64,000 bases of DNA from Bdellovibrionales bacterium (GTDB lineage: Bacteria; Bdellovibrionota; UBA1018). Shown here piece after piece: positions 53,737 to 63,491 of the stretch (positions within the stretch are counted from its first letter, which is position 1; each line of letters starts with the position of its first letter). The notes under the pieces were generated by a model that worked only from the letters and a program-made list of their open reading frames with translations, did no database searches and was not told where the DNA came from. The position numbers were made by a program, and so were the translations under genes. The stretch is taken from NCBI GenBank assembly GCA_016786465.1, contig JAEUWC010000003.1, positions 186,001 to 250,000 on the forward strand, written 5' to 3'.

Positions 53737-54574
53737 AGTTAAAAATCAAGAAAGCTCGACAGGGCAAGAAGACGTCTATCGGCTACATCGCCGATTCGAT
53801 CGCATGGGTCGGCTGATTGGCGACGATGCGATGAAGCGTCTGATGAATTCGCATGTCATGGTCATTGGCCTGGGTGGGGTCGGGTCCTGGGCCGCGGAAT
53901 CCTTAGCGCGTTCGGGTGTGGGTACGCTATCGGTCGTCGACTTTGACGAAATTTGCATTACCAATTCCAATCGTCAGCTTCACGCGATGGCGGGCCTGGT
54001 GGGCCGACTTAAATCCGAAGTGATGGCTGAACGCCTTCGCAAGATCAACCCGCAGGCCAAGGTCAACGCGATTTCCGAATTCTACAACGCCGACAGTTCG
54101 GACCTGATTTTTTCTTACAAACCTGATTTCATCGTCGACGCCATCGATAACATCACCACGAAATGCCACCTTTTGGCCCGTTGTGTGAAAGACGGCATTC
54201 CCGTCGTTTGTTCGACCGGATCGGCAGGCAAGCTGGACCCAACCCGAATTCGCATCGCTGATCTTTCCGAAACCGAACGCGACCCACTGGCGCGATCGAT
54301 CCGAAGAATTCTTCGTCAACAATACGGTTTCCCGGAAAATGGATCATTTGGAATTCCGTCGGTCTATTCCGACGAAGAAGTGATTGAACCCGTCGACTTA
54401 AAATACGACAACGGTCAAGGCTTCAAGTGCGTGTGTCCACAAGGGCAGAACGGCTTGAACACCTGTGATCGCAAAAACGTCATCTTGGGCAACGCAAGCT
54501 TCGTGACGGGTTCCTTCGGCCTGGCGTGCGCGTCGGTGGCCGTGAAGAAGCTTTCGACCCCGCTGCCATCGTGA
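53723..54574 (+). CDS. tcdA: tRNA threonylcarbamoyladenosine dehydratase TcdA (CsdL)
   Basis: A 283-residue E1-like ATP-dependent enzyme. The nucleotide motif GLGGVGSWAAESLARSGVG is near residue 51, followed by VVDFDEICITNSNRQ, DAIDN and a KCVCPQGQNG region with the TcdA-type C-terminal segment. TcdA forms cyclic t6A at position 37 in tRNAs that read ANN codons. ATG 53723 overlaps the TatD gene by 14 nt, and its stop overlaps the photolyase start as GTGA. Confidence 0.92.
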   Translation: METVEVKNQESSTGQEDVYRLHRRFDRMGRLIGDDAMKRLMNSHVMVIGLGGVGSWAAESLARSGVGTLSVVDFDEICITNSNRQLHAMAGLVGRLKSEVMAERLRKINPQAKVNAISEFYNADSSDLIFSYKPDFIVDAIDNITTKCHLLARCVKDGIPVVCSTGSAGKLDPTRIRIADLSETERDPLARSIRRILRQQYGFPENGSFGIPSVYSDEEVIEPVDLKYDNGQGFKCVCPQGQNGLNTCDRKNVILGNASFVTGSFGLACASVAVKKLSTPLPS

Positions 54575-56064
54575 CCCGGGGCCAAAGCGGCGCAAAGGTG
54601 ATTGCGCCTTGGGCACTTCATTGGTTTCGCCGCGACCTTCGTGTTGCTGGAAACGCTGCTTTACAATCCAGTTTCAAAAAGTATCAGGGGCGCGTGGTGG
54701 GTGTTTTCTGTTTTGACGGGAAATTCCTGTCGCGCGATGACTTTTCGCACGATCGGTTTCAGTTTTTCATTCATTCGCTTCAGGCTTTGCGCGAAGAACT
54801 TCGCAGTCTGGGGTCAGATCTTTTGATTTTGGACCAAGGCCCCGAAGCGTCTTTTTCGGTTTTGGGTGGGTCCCTGAAGGCAAGCGGTGGGTTGCCGGCT
54901 TCGGTCACTTTCAGTCGCGACTATGAACCTTTTGCACGTGACCGTGACGCCCGAATGGGAAAATGGTTTCAAGACCAGTGGGGTGTGACGGTCGAAAGCT
55001 TTCGCGACCATTTGGTATTGGAACCCCACGAAGTCACAAAACCCGATGGTTCGGCGTATCAAGTTTTCGGAGCATATAAGAAAAGATGGCTTCAGGTTTT
55101 TCAAGACCCTGTCATTCAGCAGCGAGTTTCGGCCAAAGCCACGGGCCTGACCTATTTGCGATCCAAAAAGGTCGAACCGATCTTTTCTTTGACCTGGAAA
55201 GACTTAGGCGTCGAACTGGAAGATCAGTGCCAAGCCATGGCTGAAAAGAATCAACGAAAAGTTTCAGTCCCGATTCCTGAAGCGGGATCCAAGGTCGCGT
55301 ACGAAAAATTAAAGGGCTTTTCGTCGCGCCACATGAAGTACGCTCAGAACCGGGACATTCCAGGGGTTTTGGGAACTTCACAGCTTTCGATTTATTTCAA
55401 AAACGGTTCTTTAACGACATCGCAGGCAATCGCCGACCTTGCGCCAGGGCCCAGTGACACCTTCTTGTCTGAACTGATTTGGCGTGAATTTTACTATTCC
55501 ATCTTGTTTCATTTTCCATCGGTCGAAGCGGACGCTTTTTTGGCAAAGTTTCGCAAAATCCCTTGGGTCAATCGGCCAGATTGGTTTCAGTCTTGGAAAG
55601 ACGGACGCACCGGCTATCCGATCGTTGATGCGGGGATGCGCCAGCTTTTGAAGACGGGTTGGATGCACAACCGCGTTCGAATGATTGTCGCATCCTTTCT
55701 GACCAAAGACCTTCACATCGACTACAGATGGGGTGAACGCTACTTCATGGAAAAGCTTTTGGACGGAGACCTGGCGCCCAACAACGGGGGTTGGCAGTGG
55801 GCGGCATCGACGGGTTGCGATCCTCAGCCGTACTTTCGAATTTTCAATCCCACGCTTCAAGGCAAACGCTTTGATCCCGAAGGCGACTATGTTCGTCGCT
55901 GGATTCCTGAACTTTCGTCATGCCCAACAAAATGGATTCATGAACCCGCAAAAGCCCCCGATTTTTCTAGTTTCGGATATCCTTTGCCGGTTTGTGATCA
56001 TTCCATCCAGTCGCGGCAAGCACTGGCGATGTATTCTCGGGCCGCAGAAGGGGCTAAGCAGTGA
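54571..56064 (+). CDS. phrB: Deoxyribodipyrimidine photolyase (class I CPD)
   Basis: A 497-residue FAD-dependent photolyase. [11 protein letters not shown] starts the N-terminal antenna domain. The C-terminal FAD domain has [33 protein letters not shown], the [18 protein letters not shown] segment and PYFRIFNP. It repairs UV-induced pyrimidine dimers with visible light. GTG 54571 shares bases with the TcdA stop. Cryptochrome is a possible alternative, but the WMHN and NGGWQWAAS signatures favour photolyase. Confidence 0.94.
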   Translation: MTRGQSGAKVIAPWALHWFRRDLRVAGNAALQSSFKKYQGRVVGVFCFDGKFLSRDDFSHDRFQFFIHSLQALREELRSLGSDLLILDQGPEASFSVLGGSLKASGGLPASVTFSRDYEPFARDRDARMGKWFQDQWGVTVESFRDHLVLEPHEVTKPDGSAYQVFGAYKKRWLQVFQDPVIQQRVSAKATGLTYLRSKKVEPIFSLTWKDLGVELEDQCQAMAEKNQRKVSVPIPEAGSKVAYEKLKGFSSRHMKYAQNRDIPGVLGTSQLSIYFKNGSLTTSQAIADLAPGPSDTFLSELIWREFYYSILFHFPSVEADAFLAKFRKIPWVNRPDWFQSWKDGRTGYPIVDAGMRQLLKTGWMHNRVRMIVASFLTKDLHIDYRWGERYFMEKLLDGDLAPNNGGWQWAASTGCDPQPYFRIFNPTLQGKRFDPEGDYVRRWIPELSSCPTKWIHEPAKAPDFSSFGYPLPVCDHSIQSRQALAMYSRAAEGAKQ

Positions 56065-58403
56065 AGACAGGTACCGTGAAAGATCCGGTTTGTGACATGG
56101 ATGTCGAAGTCGAAGCTTCGACCCCGCACGTTTCGCACGACGGGAAAGATTTCTATTTTTGCGCGCAATGGTGCGCGGATCAGTTCAAGAAATATCCTTC
56201 CAAGTACCTGAATCGGGATCCGGCCAGAATGCCGACGGCCGAAGAATTGTCGCAGATTTATTCTTGTCCGATGGATCCAGAAATTCGCAACCAAGGGCCG
56301 GGGTCGTGCTCGATTTGTGGAATGGCGCTAGAACCCATGGACCCCTTAGAAGGTTTAAGGAAGCCCGCCCATCAAGACGACGAATGGATTCAAATGCATC
56401 GTCGTTTCTGGGGAAGCGCGGTTCTTTGCATGCCGCTTCTTTTTCTTTCGATGGGAGAAATGGTCCCTGGGCTGGAATCCTGGATGCCGTCGCATTCGGC
56501 ATCGGATCGTTTTCAAGCGATCCTTGCGGTTTTGATTTTTGGCTTAGGTCAACCGCTTTGGTTTCGCGCCTGGGATTCGTTCCGAACGCTAAATCTGAAC
56601 ATGTTCAGTTTGATAGGTGTTGGCGTTTTTGCGGCATTAGTTTTCAGCTTTTTTTCCTTTTTCCTTCCCGGCGCACTGCCACCAGCGTTTGCGATTTCGA
56701 TGCATGGGCGCGCGCCACTTTATTTTGAATCGGTCGGCGTGATCACCACATTGGTTCTTTTGGGGCAGGTGCTTGAACTTCGGGCGCGCGCGAAAACGCG
56801 TGGGGCCTTAGAAAGTTTGCTTCAGTTAGCGCCAGCAATTGCGATTCGGGTTCATTCGTTAACAGGACTTTCGACTGAAGCGACTCAGGATGAAGAAGTT
56901 CCGGTTGAACATTTGAAACTGGGCGACCGCGTGCGGGTGCGTCCGGGCGAAAGAATTCCAGTCGACGGAGAAGTCGTTTCCGGGCGGTCGTCGGTGAATG
57001 AATCCATGCTGACAGGTGAACCGCTACCGGTTGAGAAAAGTCAGGGTCATCGAGTAGCGGCAGGGACGATGAATGGAACAGGGACTTTGGTGATTCGTGC
57101 GACCCAGGTTGGACGCGAAACCCTTTTGGCCCAAATCGTTCAAAGTGTCGCAGAAGCGCAGCGAACCCGTGCCCCGATACAGGCCAAAGTCGACCAGGTC
57201 GCAGCCGTATTTGTTCCTGTGGTTCTTTTGGTTTCATTAGCGACTTTCTTGGGTTGGTTGTTTTTTGGTCCGGAACCCCGAATGGGTTTTGCGTTGGCCA
57301 ACGCCATGTCGGTGCTTTTGATTGCTTGTCCATGTGCGCTGGGGTTGGCAACACCCATGGCGATCACCGTGGGAATGGGGCGATCGGCGTCGCGCGGGAT
57401 CCTGTTTCGAAATTCCGAAGCCCTTGAAAAGCTTTTGAACGTCGACACTTTGGTCTTGGATAAAACGGGGACGGTGACCGAAGGGCGAATGGAATTGGAA
57501 AGCTGGATGGCGATGCCCGGTTCGACCGTGGATGAAACCAAGTCGCTGACCTTGGCGGCAAGTGTTGAGCGTTCCAGCGAACACCCAATTGCCCGCGCGT
57601 TAACTGATGCAGCACGCGCAAGGAAGCTTTTTTTAAGCCATGAATCACTGATTCAGGATTTCAAAGCGGAAGTCGGACAGGGGATTCGTGCTAGGATTGG
57701 CCCGGATCAGATTTGGGTGGGCAAAGTCGATAGCGACGTTGAAAAGGATCTAGATCCGGGATTTGTTCAAGAACTTCGCGAAAAGACCCGTCGGGGCAAG
57801 GTGGTCCTGGTTTGTCGAATCAATGGGGTGCTTTCGGCTGTGGGAGTTCTTTCAGATCGCCTGCGCCCGGACGCAAGCCAAGTGGTCGCGCGCTTTCGTC
57901 GAATGGGGATTCGAATTTTACTTTTAAGCGGAGACCGGCAAGAAACCGTCGAGTTCGTTGCCAAACAGCTCGGGATTATTGAGTTTCAAGGAAATCTTTT
58001 GCCCGAAGGAAAGCGCGAACGCGTTGAAAGATTACAAAAGTCCGGTCGCCGAGTAGCAATGGCTGGGGATGGAATCAACGATAGTCCGGCATTGGCAGCG
58101 GCGGCAGTGGGAATCGCAATGGGCGGGGGTTCTTCGACGGCCATTGAAACAGCCGATGTGACCTTGGTGAAGGGAAATCTGGCTGGGATTGAAACCGCAA
58201 TTCAATTCAGCCGTGCGACCGTACGGAACATTCGTCAGAACCTTTTTCTGGCATTTGTTTACAACGCACTTGGCGTTCCCGTCGCTGCTGGGATCTTTTA
58301 TCCCTTTACCGGGTGGCTATTGAATCCGATGATTGCGGCAGGGGCCATGAGCCTTTCATCGGTTGCGGTGATTCTGAATTCGCTTCGGCTGCGACGTTCC
58401 TAA
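56061..58403 (+). CDS. YHS-domain copper-translocating P-type ATPase
   Basis: A 780-residue P1B ATPase. The N-terminus has a YHS domain ([11 protein letters not shown] to residue about 52) and a second heavy-metal-binding domain ([28 protein letters not shown]). The membrane CPC motif is at 423-425, phosphorylation Asp467 is in DKTGT, and SEHP and GDGIND follow. CPC-type pumps export copper or silver. It starts at GTG 56061 overlapping the photolyase stop. It is a second ATPase beside CcoI at the window start and is probably the detoxification pump; the YHS domain is typical of SilP/CopP-like pumps. Confidence 0.92.
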   Translation: MKTGTVKDPVCDMDVEVEASTPHVSHDGKDFYFCAQWCADQFKKYPSKYLNRDPARMPTAEELSQIYSCPMDPEIRNQGPGSCSICGMALEPMDPLEGLRKPAHQDDEWIQMHRRFWGSAVLCMPLLFLSMGEMVPGLESWMPSHSASDRFQAILAVLIFGLGQPLWFRAWDSFRTLNLNMFSLIGVGVFAALVFSFFSFFLPGALPPAFAISMHGRAPLYFESVGVITTLVLLGQVLELRARAKTRGALESLLQLAPAIAIRVHSLTGLSTEATQDEEVPVEHLKLGDRVRVRPGERIPVDGEVVSGRSSVNESMLTGEPLPVEKSQGHRVAAGTMNGTGTLVIRATQVGRETLLAQIVQSVAEAQRTRAPIQAKVDQVAAVFVPVVLLVSLATFLGWLFFGPEPRMGFALANAMSVLLIACPCALGLATPMAITVGMGRSASRGILFRNSEALEKLLNVDTLVLDKTGTVTEGRMELESWMAMPGSTVDETKSLTLAASVERSSEHPIARALTDAARARKLFLSHESLIQDFKAEVGQGIRARIGPDQIWVGKVDSDVEKDLDPGFVQELREKTRRGKVVLVCRINGVLSAVGVLSDRLRPDASQVVARFRRMGIRILLLSGDRQETVEFVAKQLGIIEFQGNLLPEGKRERVERLQKSGRRVAMAGDGINDSPALAAAAVGIAMGGGSSTAIETADVTLVKGNLAGIETAIQFSRATVRNIRQNLFLAFVYNALGVPVAAGIFYPFTGWLLNPMIAAGAMSLSSVAVILNSLRLRRS

Positions 58404-59998
58404 AGGTTTCCGTTTTTATCCAGGTGAATCATCCAAGTATCGTAGGCGCCGCCACCATAGGTTCCGATGAAGTTTCCCGTCGTACAGCCAACGATGGCTA
58501 AGTTTCCGTCAGACCGAACTGAAAGATCGGCGACGTATTCATCGCTGGCGGATGCCATTAGCCTTGAAGCAAAGGTCGGGTTTGCCGTCGAAGCCTGCTT
58601 GGCCCAAATCATAGACCCCGAACTATTGAACTTAAAAATCACCGCGTCGAAAGTAAGGCCGACGTTGGTATTTGTGCTGACCAAACTGCTTTGGGTCGTA
58701 CCGCCGATGTAAATCTGGTCGTTCCCGTCAATACCGATGGCACCCATGGGTGAACCCCCGCCCGCATCGTCGGTGCGATCGGCAAGCGTTGAATCATTGA
58801 TGAAGGCGGGGAAGGTCACGGTCGAAATCTGCTTTACCCAAGTCATCGATCCCGACGATGTCAGGCGTGCCAGAAACAGGTCTCGGGTGCCCACTGCCCC
58901 GGTATTGTCGGATGGTCCAGAAAACTGGCTTCCGGTGTGACCCTGCACATAAACATTTCCTGATGAATCGAGCGCCACGCCCGAAAGCGTTTCGCTTCGG
59001 TCGGCAGCATTGATGACTCCGGGAAAGACTGCCGGAGTAAACTGCTTGATGTACTGAACCGTCCCTGCTGAATTGATTTTTCCTAAAAAAACGTCGTTAG
59101 AACCGGCATTGGCGGCAGCGAATGCCCCTGTGGTCGCGCCGACAAAGTAAGCATTTCCCGAAGAATCTGCCTGAATTCTTCCTGCGTTTTCAGTTGCATT
59201 GCCGATCACGTGACCATTTCCGGTTGCGGGAATCAGCTGTTTGATCCAGTCACAGGTTCCCGAAGCTTGAAAATGGGCGACCCAAAGATAAGTGTTTGCG
59301 GCAGATCCCGTGATTAAGCTGTTATTCGCACCTGCATTCTGAGTCGTACCGTAAAGAAAAAGGTTTCCTGACGAATCGGTCGTGACAAACCCGCCCAATT
59401 CTTCGCTGGTGTCCCCATCGACCGTTCCAAATGTGTTGCATCCGCCAAGGCCTGCGGCGGCCGTCAGTTGATTTCCCCAGACAATACTTCCGTCAGACGC
59501 GTTGATTCTTGCGACCCAAGCGTCGCGTAGACTTCCTCCGGAAAAAGTAGCGGCCCCGAAAAGCTGACTTCGAGTATAACCCGCGACGTAAAGCGTGTTG
59601 CTGGGACCCATCGTAATGCTGTTGCATACGTCATAGTTCACTCCGTTTGAAAAAAGTCCCTGTGACGTTGAATTCCATTGAACGCCCCAAACGAAGTTTC
59701 CTTGAACGTCGAACTTGATGATGATGACGTCGCCGCCGATTCGCGTGCTGAACATGTCGCTGGATGTGGTTCCACAAGTATAGGTGTTACCGTCCGAATC
59801 CGTCGTCACGGCCATCAAAAGATCCTGTCCCGAATTATCGGCGATGGTTCCTAGCCCGACTTTGAATTCATAGACGAAGGTTTGGAAAAAAAGGTTCGGA
59901 GAGCTGAGTGCGCCCTGATGGTTGAACACAAGCGCGCACGACGATCCGAATAGCCCGATCAGGATCGGCAGAATCTTTTTAAACCAGACGGACCCCAT
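58400..59998 (-). CDS. SBBP-type beta-propeller lipoprotein
   Basis: A 532-residue protein with a lipoprotein signal ending LFGSSC (Cys 21). The mature part is made of about seven SBBP-type repeats (for example [56 protein letters not shown]), each with a GNxYxxG core, which suggests a beta-propeller. It is probably outer-membrane anchored. Such propellers are often surface or extracellular and of unknown function. It is convergent with the copper pump gene and overlaps its end by 4 nt. Confidence 0.85.
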   Translation of the reverse strand: MGSVWFKKILPILIGLFGSSCALVFNHQGALSSPNLFFQTFVYEFKVGLGTIADNSGQDLLMAVTTDSDGNTYTCGTTSSDMFSTRIGGDVIIIKFDVQGNFVWGVQWNSTSQGLFSNGVNYDVCNSITMGPSNTLYVAGYTRSQLFGAATFSGGSLRDAWVARINASDGSIVWGNQLTAAAGLGGCNTFGTVDGDTSEELGGFVTTDSSGNLFLYGTTQNAGANNSLITGSAANTYLWVAHFQASGTCDWIKQLIPATGNGHVIGNATENAGRIQADSSGNAYFVGATTGAFAAANAGSNDVFLGKINSAGTVQYIKQFTPAVFPGVINAADRSETLSGVALDSSGNVYVQGHTGSQFSGPSDNTGAVGTRDLFLARLTSSGSMTWVKQISTVTFPAFINDSTLADRTDDAGGGSPMGAIGIDGNDQIYIGGTTQSSLVSTNTNVGLTFDAVIFKFNSSGSMIWAKQASTANPTFASRLMASASDEYVADLSVRSDGNLAIVGCTTGNFIGTYGGGAYDTWMIHLDKNGNL

Positions 59999-60074
59999 CT
60001 TAGGATTCTATCATTTTGGCGATGGGTTGCAGACACCTAAAATAGTAGAGATTGCAAAAGCTTAGGGGCCAGCT

Positions 60075-60437
60075 TTACTTTTGGATGCAAAGAATCCGAG
60101 GCTTTCCCCCGACGGTGACTTTCAGGTTTTTGTCTTCGTCCAGTTCCGTGATCTGTTCGAACTTTGGAAGCGAAGGGATTTTGTAGATCAGTTTCTTTTT
60201 GCTGCAACTGGCGACAAATGCCGTGGATCCAGCGACTTTGTTTTCGATCCCCTTTTTTGATGCGACAGTCGTGGATGTCGGAAAAACCGAATACTGGTAT
60301 TCGTAATGGGTTCGTTTTTTCTTTAGCCGTTTGACGACGATGGTCAGATCGAATTCAGGGACCAGGCCATCTTTTGGGCAGCTGTAAGTTCCAGATAAAT
60401 CGGGGCATGCGGACAAAAAAGCCAGTAAGCTGAGCAT
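60075..60437 (-). CDS. Small lipoprotein of unknown function
   Basis: A 120-residue protein with a lipoprotein signal ending FLSAC (Cys 11). The mature part is beta-rich with several Cys (LSGTYSC, VASCSKK, RILCIQK) and Lys-rich loops. No known family. The start ATG 60437 has a TAGGTC -10-like element five bases upstream and no ribosome binding site. Monocistronic. Confidence 0.6.
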   Translation of the reverse strand: MLSLLAFLSACPDLSGTYSCPKDGLVPEFDLTIVVKRLKKKRTHYEYQYSVFPTSTTVASKKGIENKVAGSTAFVASCSKKKLIYKIPSLPKFEQITELDEDKNLKVTVGGKPRILCIQK

Positions 60438-60442
60438 GGTTT

Positions 60443-60471
60443 GACCTAGCGCGAAAATCAGGTTAAGTCAC
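60443..60471 (-). promoter_or_regulatory. Promoter giving a leaderless transcript for the 60437 gene (predicted)
   Basis: On the minus strand GTGACT (60471-60466), a 17-bp spacer and TAGGTC (60448-60443) precede ATG 60437 by five bases. Fits the pattern of the other leaderless candidates. Confidence 0.4.
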
Positions 60472-60500
60472 CCGTAACTTCAAATTCCGCTTTTGTTTGT

Positions 60501-60575
60501 TGGAGTGTAGCTCAGCGGGAGAGCATCCCCTTCACACGGGGAGGGTCGTAGGTTCAATCCCTATCACTCCAACCA
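60501..60575 (+). tRNA. tRNA-Val (anticodon CAC)
   Basis: 75 nt with CCA encoded. Acceptor stem TGGAGTG/CACTCCA, D-stem GCTC/GAGC, anticodon stem TCCCC/GGGGA with loop TTCACAC (anticodon CAC), T-stem GTAGG/CCTAT with loop TTCAATC and discriminator A. All arms pair, with one G-T wobble in the T-stem. It reads GUG valine codons. A partial copy of its 3' end lies downstream. Confidence 0.93.
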
Positions 60576-60577
60576 TT
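60555..60577 (+). repeat. Direct repeat copy 1, tRNA-Val 3' end
   Basis: The last 21 nt of tRNA-Val plus TT form a 23-bp sequence that recurs exactly at 60737-60759, 182 bp downstream. A repeated tRNA 3' end is the hallmark of an attachment site, but no integrase is near. Confidence 0.85.
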
Positions 60578-60736
60578 TTTTTCTTTCTGACAGTCGAAGC
60601 AGGAGACCCGTCAGCACCTTGGGATTGAAGCGAGCAAACCGGCGTCCAGTGGACGCTGAGCAAGCGAGATGCGAGCGAAAGGTTTGCGAGGTGAGGCTAC
60701 GCATTCGAGGAGCGGGAAGCGACGAGAAATAGTAGC
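60578..60736. other. Structured spacer between the tRNA-Val tail copies
   Basis: 159 bp with several GCGAG repeats and inverted repeats: GCGTCC/GGACGC (60642-60647, 60651-60656) inside GCAAACC/GGTTTGC (60634-60640, 60681-60687), and GGCTAC/GTAGCC (60695-60700, 60732-60737). No plausible protein. It may be a small structured RNA or a remnant mobile element. Confidence 0.5.
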
Positions 60737-60759
60737 CAATCCCTATCACTCCAACCATT
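60737..60759 (+). repeat. Direct repeat copy 2, partial tRNA-Val 3' end
   Basis: Exact 23-bp copy of 60555-60577, again ending in CCATT. Bases before it share GTAG with the tRNA but then diverge. It ends 21 bp before the ABC-F start. Confidence 0.85.
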
Positions 60760-60780
60760 CTTCCGTTTCCAGACGACAAA

Positions 60781-62586
60781 ATGAGCTCTCTTCTTCAGCT
60801 TCAGAACGGATCTAAGTCGTACGGACCCAAAAATCTTTTTCAGGACGCAAGTTTCGCAATCAACGAGGGCGAACACGTCGGGGTCATCGGCCCAAACGGC
60901 GCGGGAAAGACCACGCTTTTTAAGATTTTGATTGGGCAGGAATCCTTGGATCACGGTCAGATCATCCGGTCGAAGTCCCTTCGCCTGGGCTACCTTTCGC
61001 AGCACGATCAATGGCGACAAGACCAAACCGTTGAAGAATTTCTGACCCAAGGGGTTTCGGGTGACGGAAGTGAAATCAAGATGCCCATCTGGGACCTGAA
61101 ACCTTTGGGAGTCGGCTTAGGTGTGACCGAAGACATGTATTCGCGCCCCATCGTTTCGTTTAGCGGCGGGTACCGAATGCGATTTAAGCTTCTGTACTTG
61201 ATTGCGACCATGCCGAATCTAATGCTTTTGGATGAACCGACCAATTACTTGGATCTGGAAACTTTGTTGGTCCTGGAAAACTTTCTTCAAAACTATACCG
61301 GCGCCTTTCTTTTGATTTCCCACGACCGGGAATTTTTGCGCCGAACCACCGATCACATCGTTGAAGTCGAAACAGGTGACATCACAAAATACAACGGCAA
61401 TATCGACGACTATTTCGAGCAAAAGGAATTACTTCGTACGCAGCTTGAAGCGCGGGCCATGTCGCTTGAAGAAAAGCGAAAAGAAGTTTTGGCCTTTGTA
61501 GCGCGCTTTGGTGCAAAGGCATCTAAAGCCAGTCAGGCACAATCACGCTTAAAGACATTAGATAAAATGGAAGCCATCGAAGTGAAGCCCCTGCCCGTAG
61601 GCGCACGGATCAAGATCCCGCCACCGGCTAGGCCGCCGAAACTGGTGTTTTCCCTGAATCGCGTTGATCTGGGGTATCCCACCCGGACTGTGGTCAAAGA
61701 CGTGAATTTTCAGGTCATGGGCGGCGATCACGTCGCCGTCGTCGGGCTAAACGGCGCAGGGAAGTCGACTTTTCTAAAAACCCTTTCCAAAGAAATCCCG
61801 CCGATGGGTGGCAAGATTGAATACGGCTTTGAAGTGACGCTGGGCTATTACGCCCAGCACGTCGCCGAAAGGCTTCATGCGGACGACACGGTTTTTCAAG
61901 CGATGGGACGAAACGCACATCCCAGCGTGATTCCCCAGGATGTTTTGAATCTGGCGGGTTCGCTACTTTTTTCGGGCGATGATGTCAAAAAGAAGATTTC
62001 GGTACTTTCGGGTGGGGAAAAAGCACGGGTCGCCTTGGGTCAGATTCTGCTTCAAAAGGTTTCATGCCTGATTCTGGATGAACCCACGAACCATCTGGAC
62101 TTTCAGACGGTGGAAGCCTTGACCCAAAGTTTGAAGACTTATTCGGGAACAGTGATCGTGGTCAGCCACGATCGAAGCTTCATGAGCCGGGTAGGGAACA
62201 AGATTCTAGAAATCAAAGACGGCAAGATCAGTCTTCATCACGGGACCTATGACGAATACGTGTTTCGGGTCGGCAAAGAAGTCGTGCAGTCGGTTCAAAG
62301 CAAGAAGCCCCAGACGAAATCTGAACCGTCAAATCAAGCCGTGCTTCGCGAGCAAAAGAAGGCAATGGAAAGGGATTTGAAAAAGTCTCAAAAACGCCTG
62401 ACGGAACTGGATGATTTCTTGAAAGTGACCCAAAAGAAGATCGAAGAACTGAATCTAAAGATGGCCGAAGATCCGGCTGCGGTGAATCGGGATTCCATCG
62501 AAGAACTTTCCGCTTTGGGTACGGCGCTGAGTCAAGCGGAAGAAGAATGGTTGGAACTGTCTTCTAAGATTGAAGCCAGTATTTAA
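60781..62586 (+). CDS. ABC-F family ATPase (Uup/EttA-like)
   Basis: A 601-residue protein with two ABC domains and no membrane segment. Walker A motifs are GPNGAGKTT (near 39) and GLNGAGKST (near 322); signature motifs SFSGGYRMR and LSGGEKARVALGQI; Walker B LLLDEPTNYLD-type and LILDEPTNHLD. A linker around 220-290 and a C-terminal coiled coil (about 515-600) follow, the Uup/ABCF3 layout. ABC-F proteins act on the ribosome in translation or antibiotic protection. It starts at ATG 60781, just after the tRNA-derived repeat. Confidence 0.92.
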   Translation: MSSLLQLQNGSKSYGPKNLFQDASFAINEGEHVGVIGPNGAGKTTLFKILIGQESLDHGQIIRSKSLRLGYLSQHDQWRQDQTVEEFLTQGVSGDGSEIKMPIWDLKPLGVGLGVTEDMYSRPIVSFSGGYRMRFKLLYLIATMPNLMLLDEPTNYLDLETLLVLENFLQNYTGAFLLISHDREFLRRTTDHIVEVETGDITKYNGNIDDYFEQKELLRTQLEARAMSLEEKRKEVLAFVARFGAKASKASQAQSRLKTLDKMEAIEVKPLPVGARIKIPPPARPPKLVFSLNRVDLGYPTRTVVKDVNFQVMGGDHVAVVGLNGAGKSTFLKTLSKEIPPMGGKIEYGFEVTLGYYAQHVAERLHADDTVFQAMGRNAHPSVIPQDVLNLAGSLLFSGDDVKKKISVLSGGEKARVALGQILLQKVSCLILDEPTNHLDFQTVEALTQSLKTYSGTVIVVSHDRSFMSRVGNKILEIKDGKISLHHGTYDEYVFRVGKEVVQSVQSKKPQTKSEPSNQAVLREQKKAMERDLKKSQKRLTELDDFLKVTQKKIEELNLKMAEDPAAVNRDSIEELSALGTALSQAEEEWLELSSKIEASI

Positions 62587-63002
62587 CGGGTCGCGCCGGC
62601 GCCGGCTGCTTCGCGTTCGCGAAGTACTTTCCTGGCCTTCATTTCTTGGTCAAAGGCTTCATTGTTCATTTGGTAAGCGTTATTTGATTCGGTCATGCGC
62701 TTGCCGCCGCGAAGGGTTCGGTTGAAGTCGCGCTTCCTGTAGCGAGCATTGACGGGGCGATTATTGGTCAAAAGCTTATCCGCACGTTCGTCTTTTCGCT
62801 TTCCGATTTTCTTTTGTTTTTTTTGAATTTTTTGCATCGCCTGAACTTCGGCATTCAGTTCGGCGTTGCTCATTGTGTTTGGATCTTTAAGATTCGTCAG
62901 AATGGGCTTGGTCGGTTCGTCCGCTTCCTGCGCGAAGCTGAAAGAATTGAATGAACTAAAAGAAACAGCGAACCAAGTGACCGCGAAAAATAGGTTTTTC
63001 AT
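62583..63002 (-). CDS. Exported Lys/Arg-rich protein of unknown function
   Basis: A 139-residue protein with a signal peptide of about 24 residues (ending SFAQEAD) followed by a strongly basic and helical mature part (KIQKKQKKIGKRKDERADK). No family is recognised; the composition suggests a nucleic-acid- or membrane-binding exported protein, which is inference. The stop overlaps the ABC-F end by 4 nt. ATG 63002 is used; a TTG at 63005 is also in frame. Confidence 0.55.
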   Translation of the reverse strand: MKNLFFAVTWFAVSFSSFNSFSFAQEADEPTKPILTNLKDPNTMSNAELNAEVQAMQKIQKKQKKIGKRKDERADKLLTNNRPVNARYRKRDFNRTLRGGKRMTESNNAYQMNNEAFDQEMKARKVLREREAAGAGATR

Positions 63003-63038
63003 CAACCGGCTTATCGGCCGATCGGATCGAAAACTTGA

Positions 63039-63476
63039 CTATTGATTCGGTTGGCAGTGGTCCACTTCGCAGTGCATTTCGTGGTAACTTTTTTTGCATT
63101 CGGTAACCGAAGCTTGCTTGGCTTCCAGTTCGGTTGGCCCAAATCCTGGGAATTTTTTCATGAAAGCATGCGATTCACAAAACCAGGCTCGGGGATTGGC
63201 GTACCCATAGCCCCTGACACGCATAGGTGTGGCCTGCGTTGCCGATTGCTGAAACCCTTCGCGGTACGCTTTCAGAATCGCATCGCGATTCTGAATCGGG
63301 CACTGCATGTAAGGCTGCGCGTTCATAGCCTGGCCACGGCTGGCTTGCTGGGCGGCGGTGGTTCGGGCGGTTTCTTCCGAACAGTTTTCGGTGATCCATT
63401 CGTTCTGCAGTTTTTCTAAGCCTGCGCACGAAGATAGAATCAAAAGCGTCAGCGTGGTCCAAACAAGGTTTTTCAT
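63039..63476 (-). CDS. Small Cys-containing lipoprotein
   Basis: A 145-residue protein with a lipoprotein signal ending LILSSC (Cys 17). The mature part has several Cys (ENCSEETA, YMQCPIQ, WFCESH, VTECKKSYH, MHCEVDHC), probably forming disulfides. No family is recognised. It is followed by the basic exported protein gene and preceded by the truncated gene, all on the minus strand, so the three may be cotranscribed. Confidence 0.6.
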   Translation of the reverse strand: MKNLVWTTLTLLILSSCAGLEKLQNEWITENCSEETARTTAAQQASRGQAMNAQPYMQCPIQNRDAILKAYREGFQQSATQATPMRVRGYGYANPRAWFCESHAFMKKFPGFGPTELEAKQASVTECKKSYHEMHCEVDHCQPNQ

Positions 63477-63491
63477 AGGCCCAGTTTAGGC

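Noticed and set aside
60501-60759. A complete integrative element at tRNA-Val.
   Set aside because: Only 159 bp lie between the repeats and no integrase, excisionase or cargo gene is present, so it is at most a remnant.
60697-61050. A 117-codon minus-strand frame covering the tRNA-derived repeat and the start of the ABC-F gene.
   Set aside because: It runs through the Walker A region on the opposite strand and through the repeat; no ribosome binding site.
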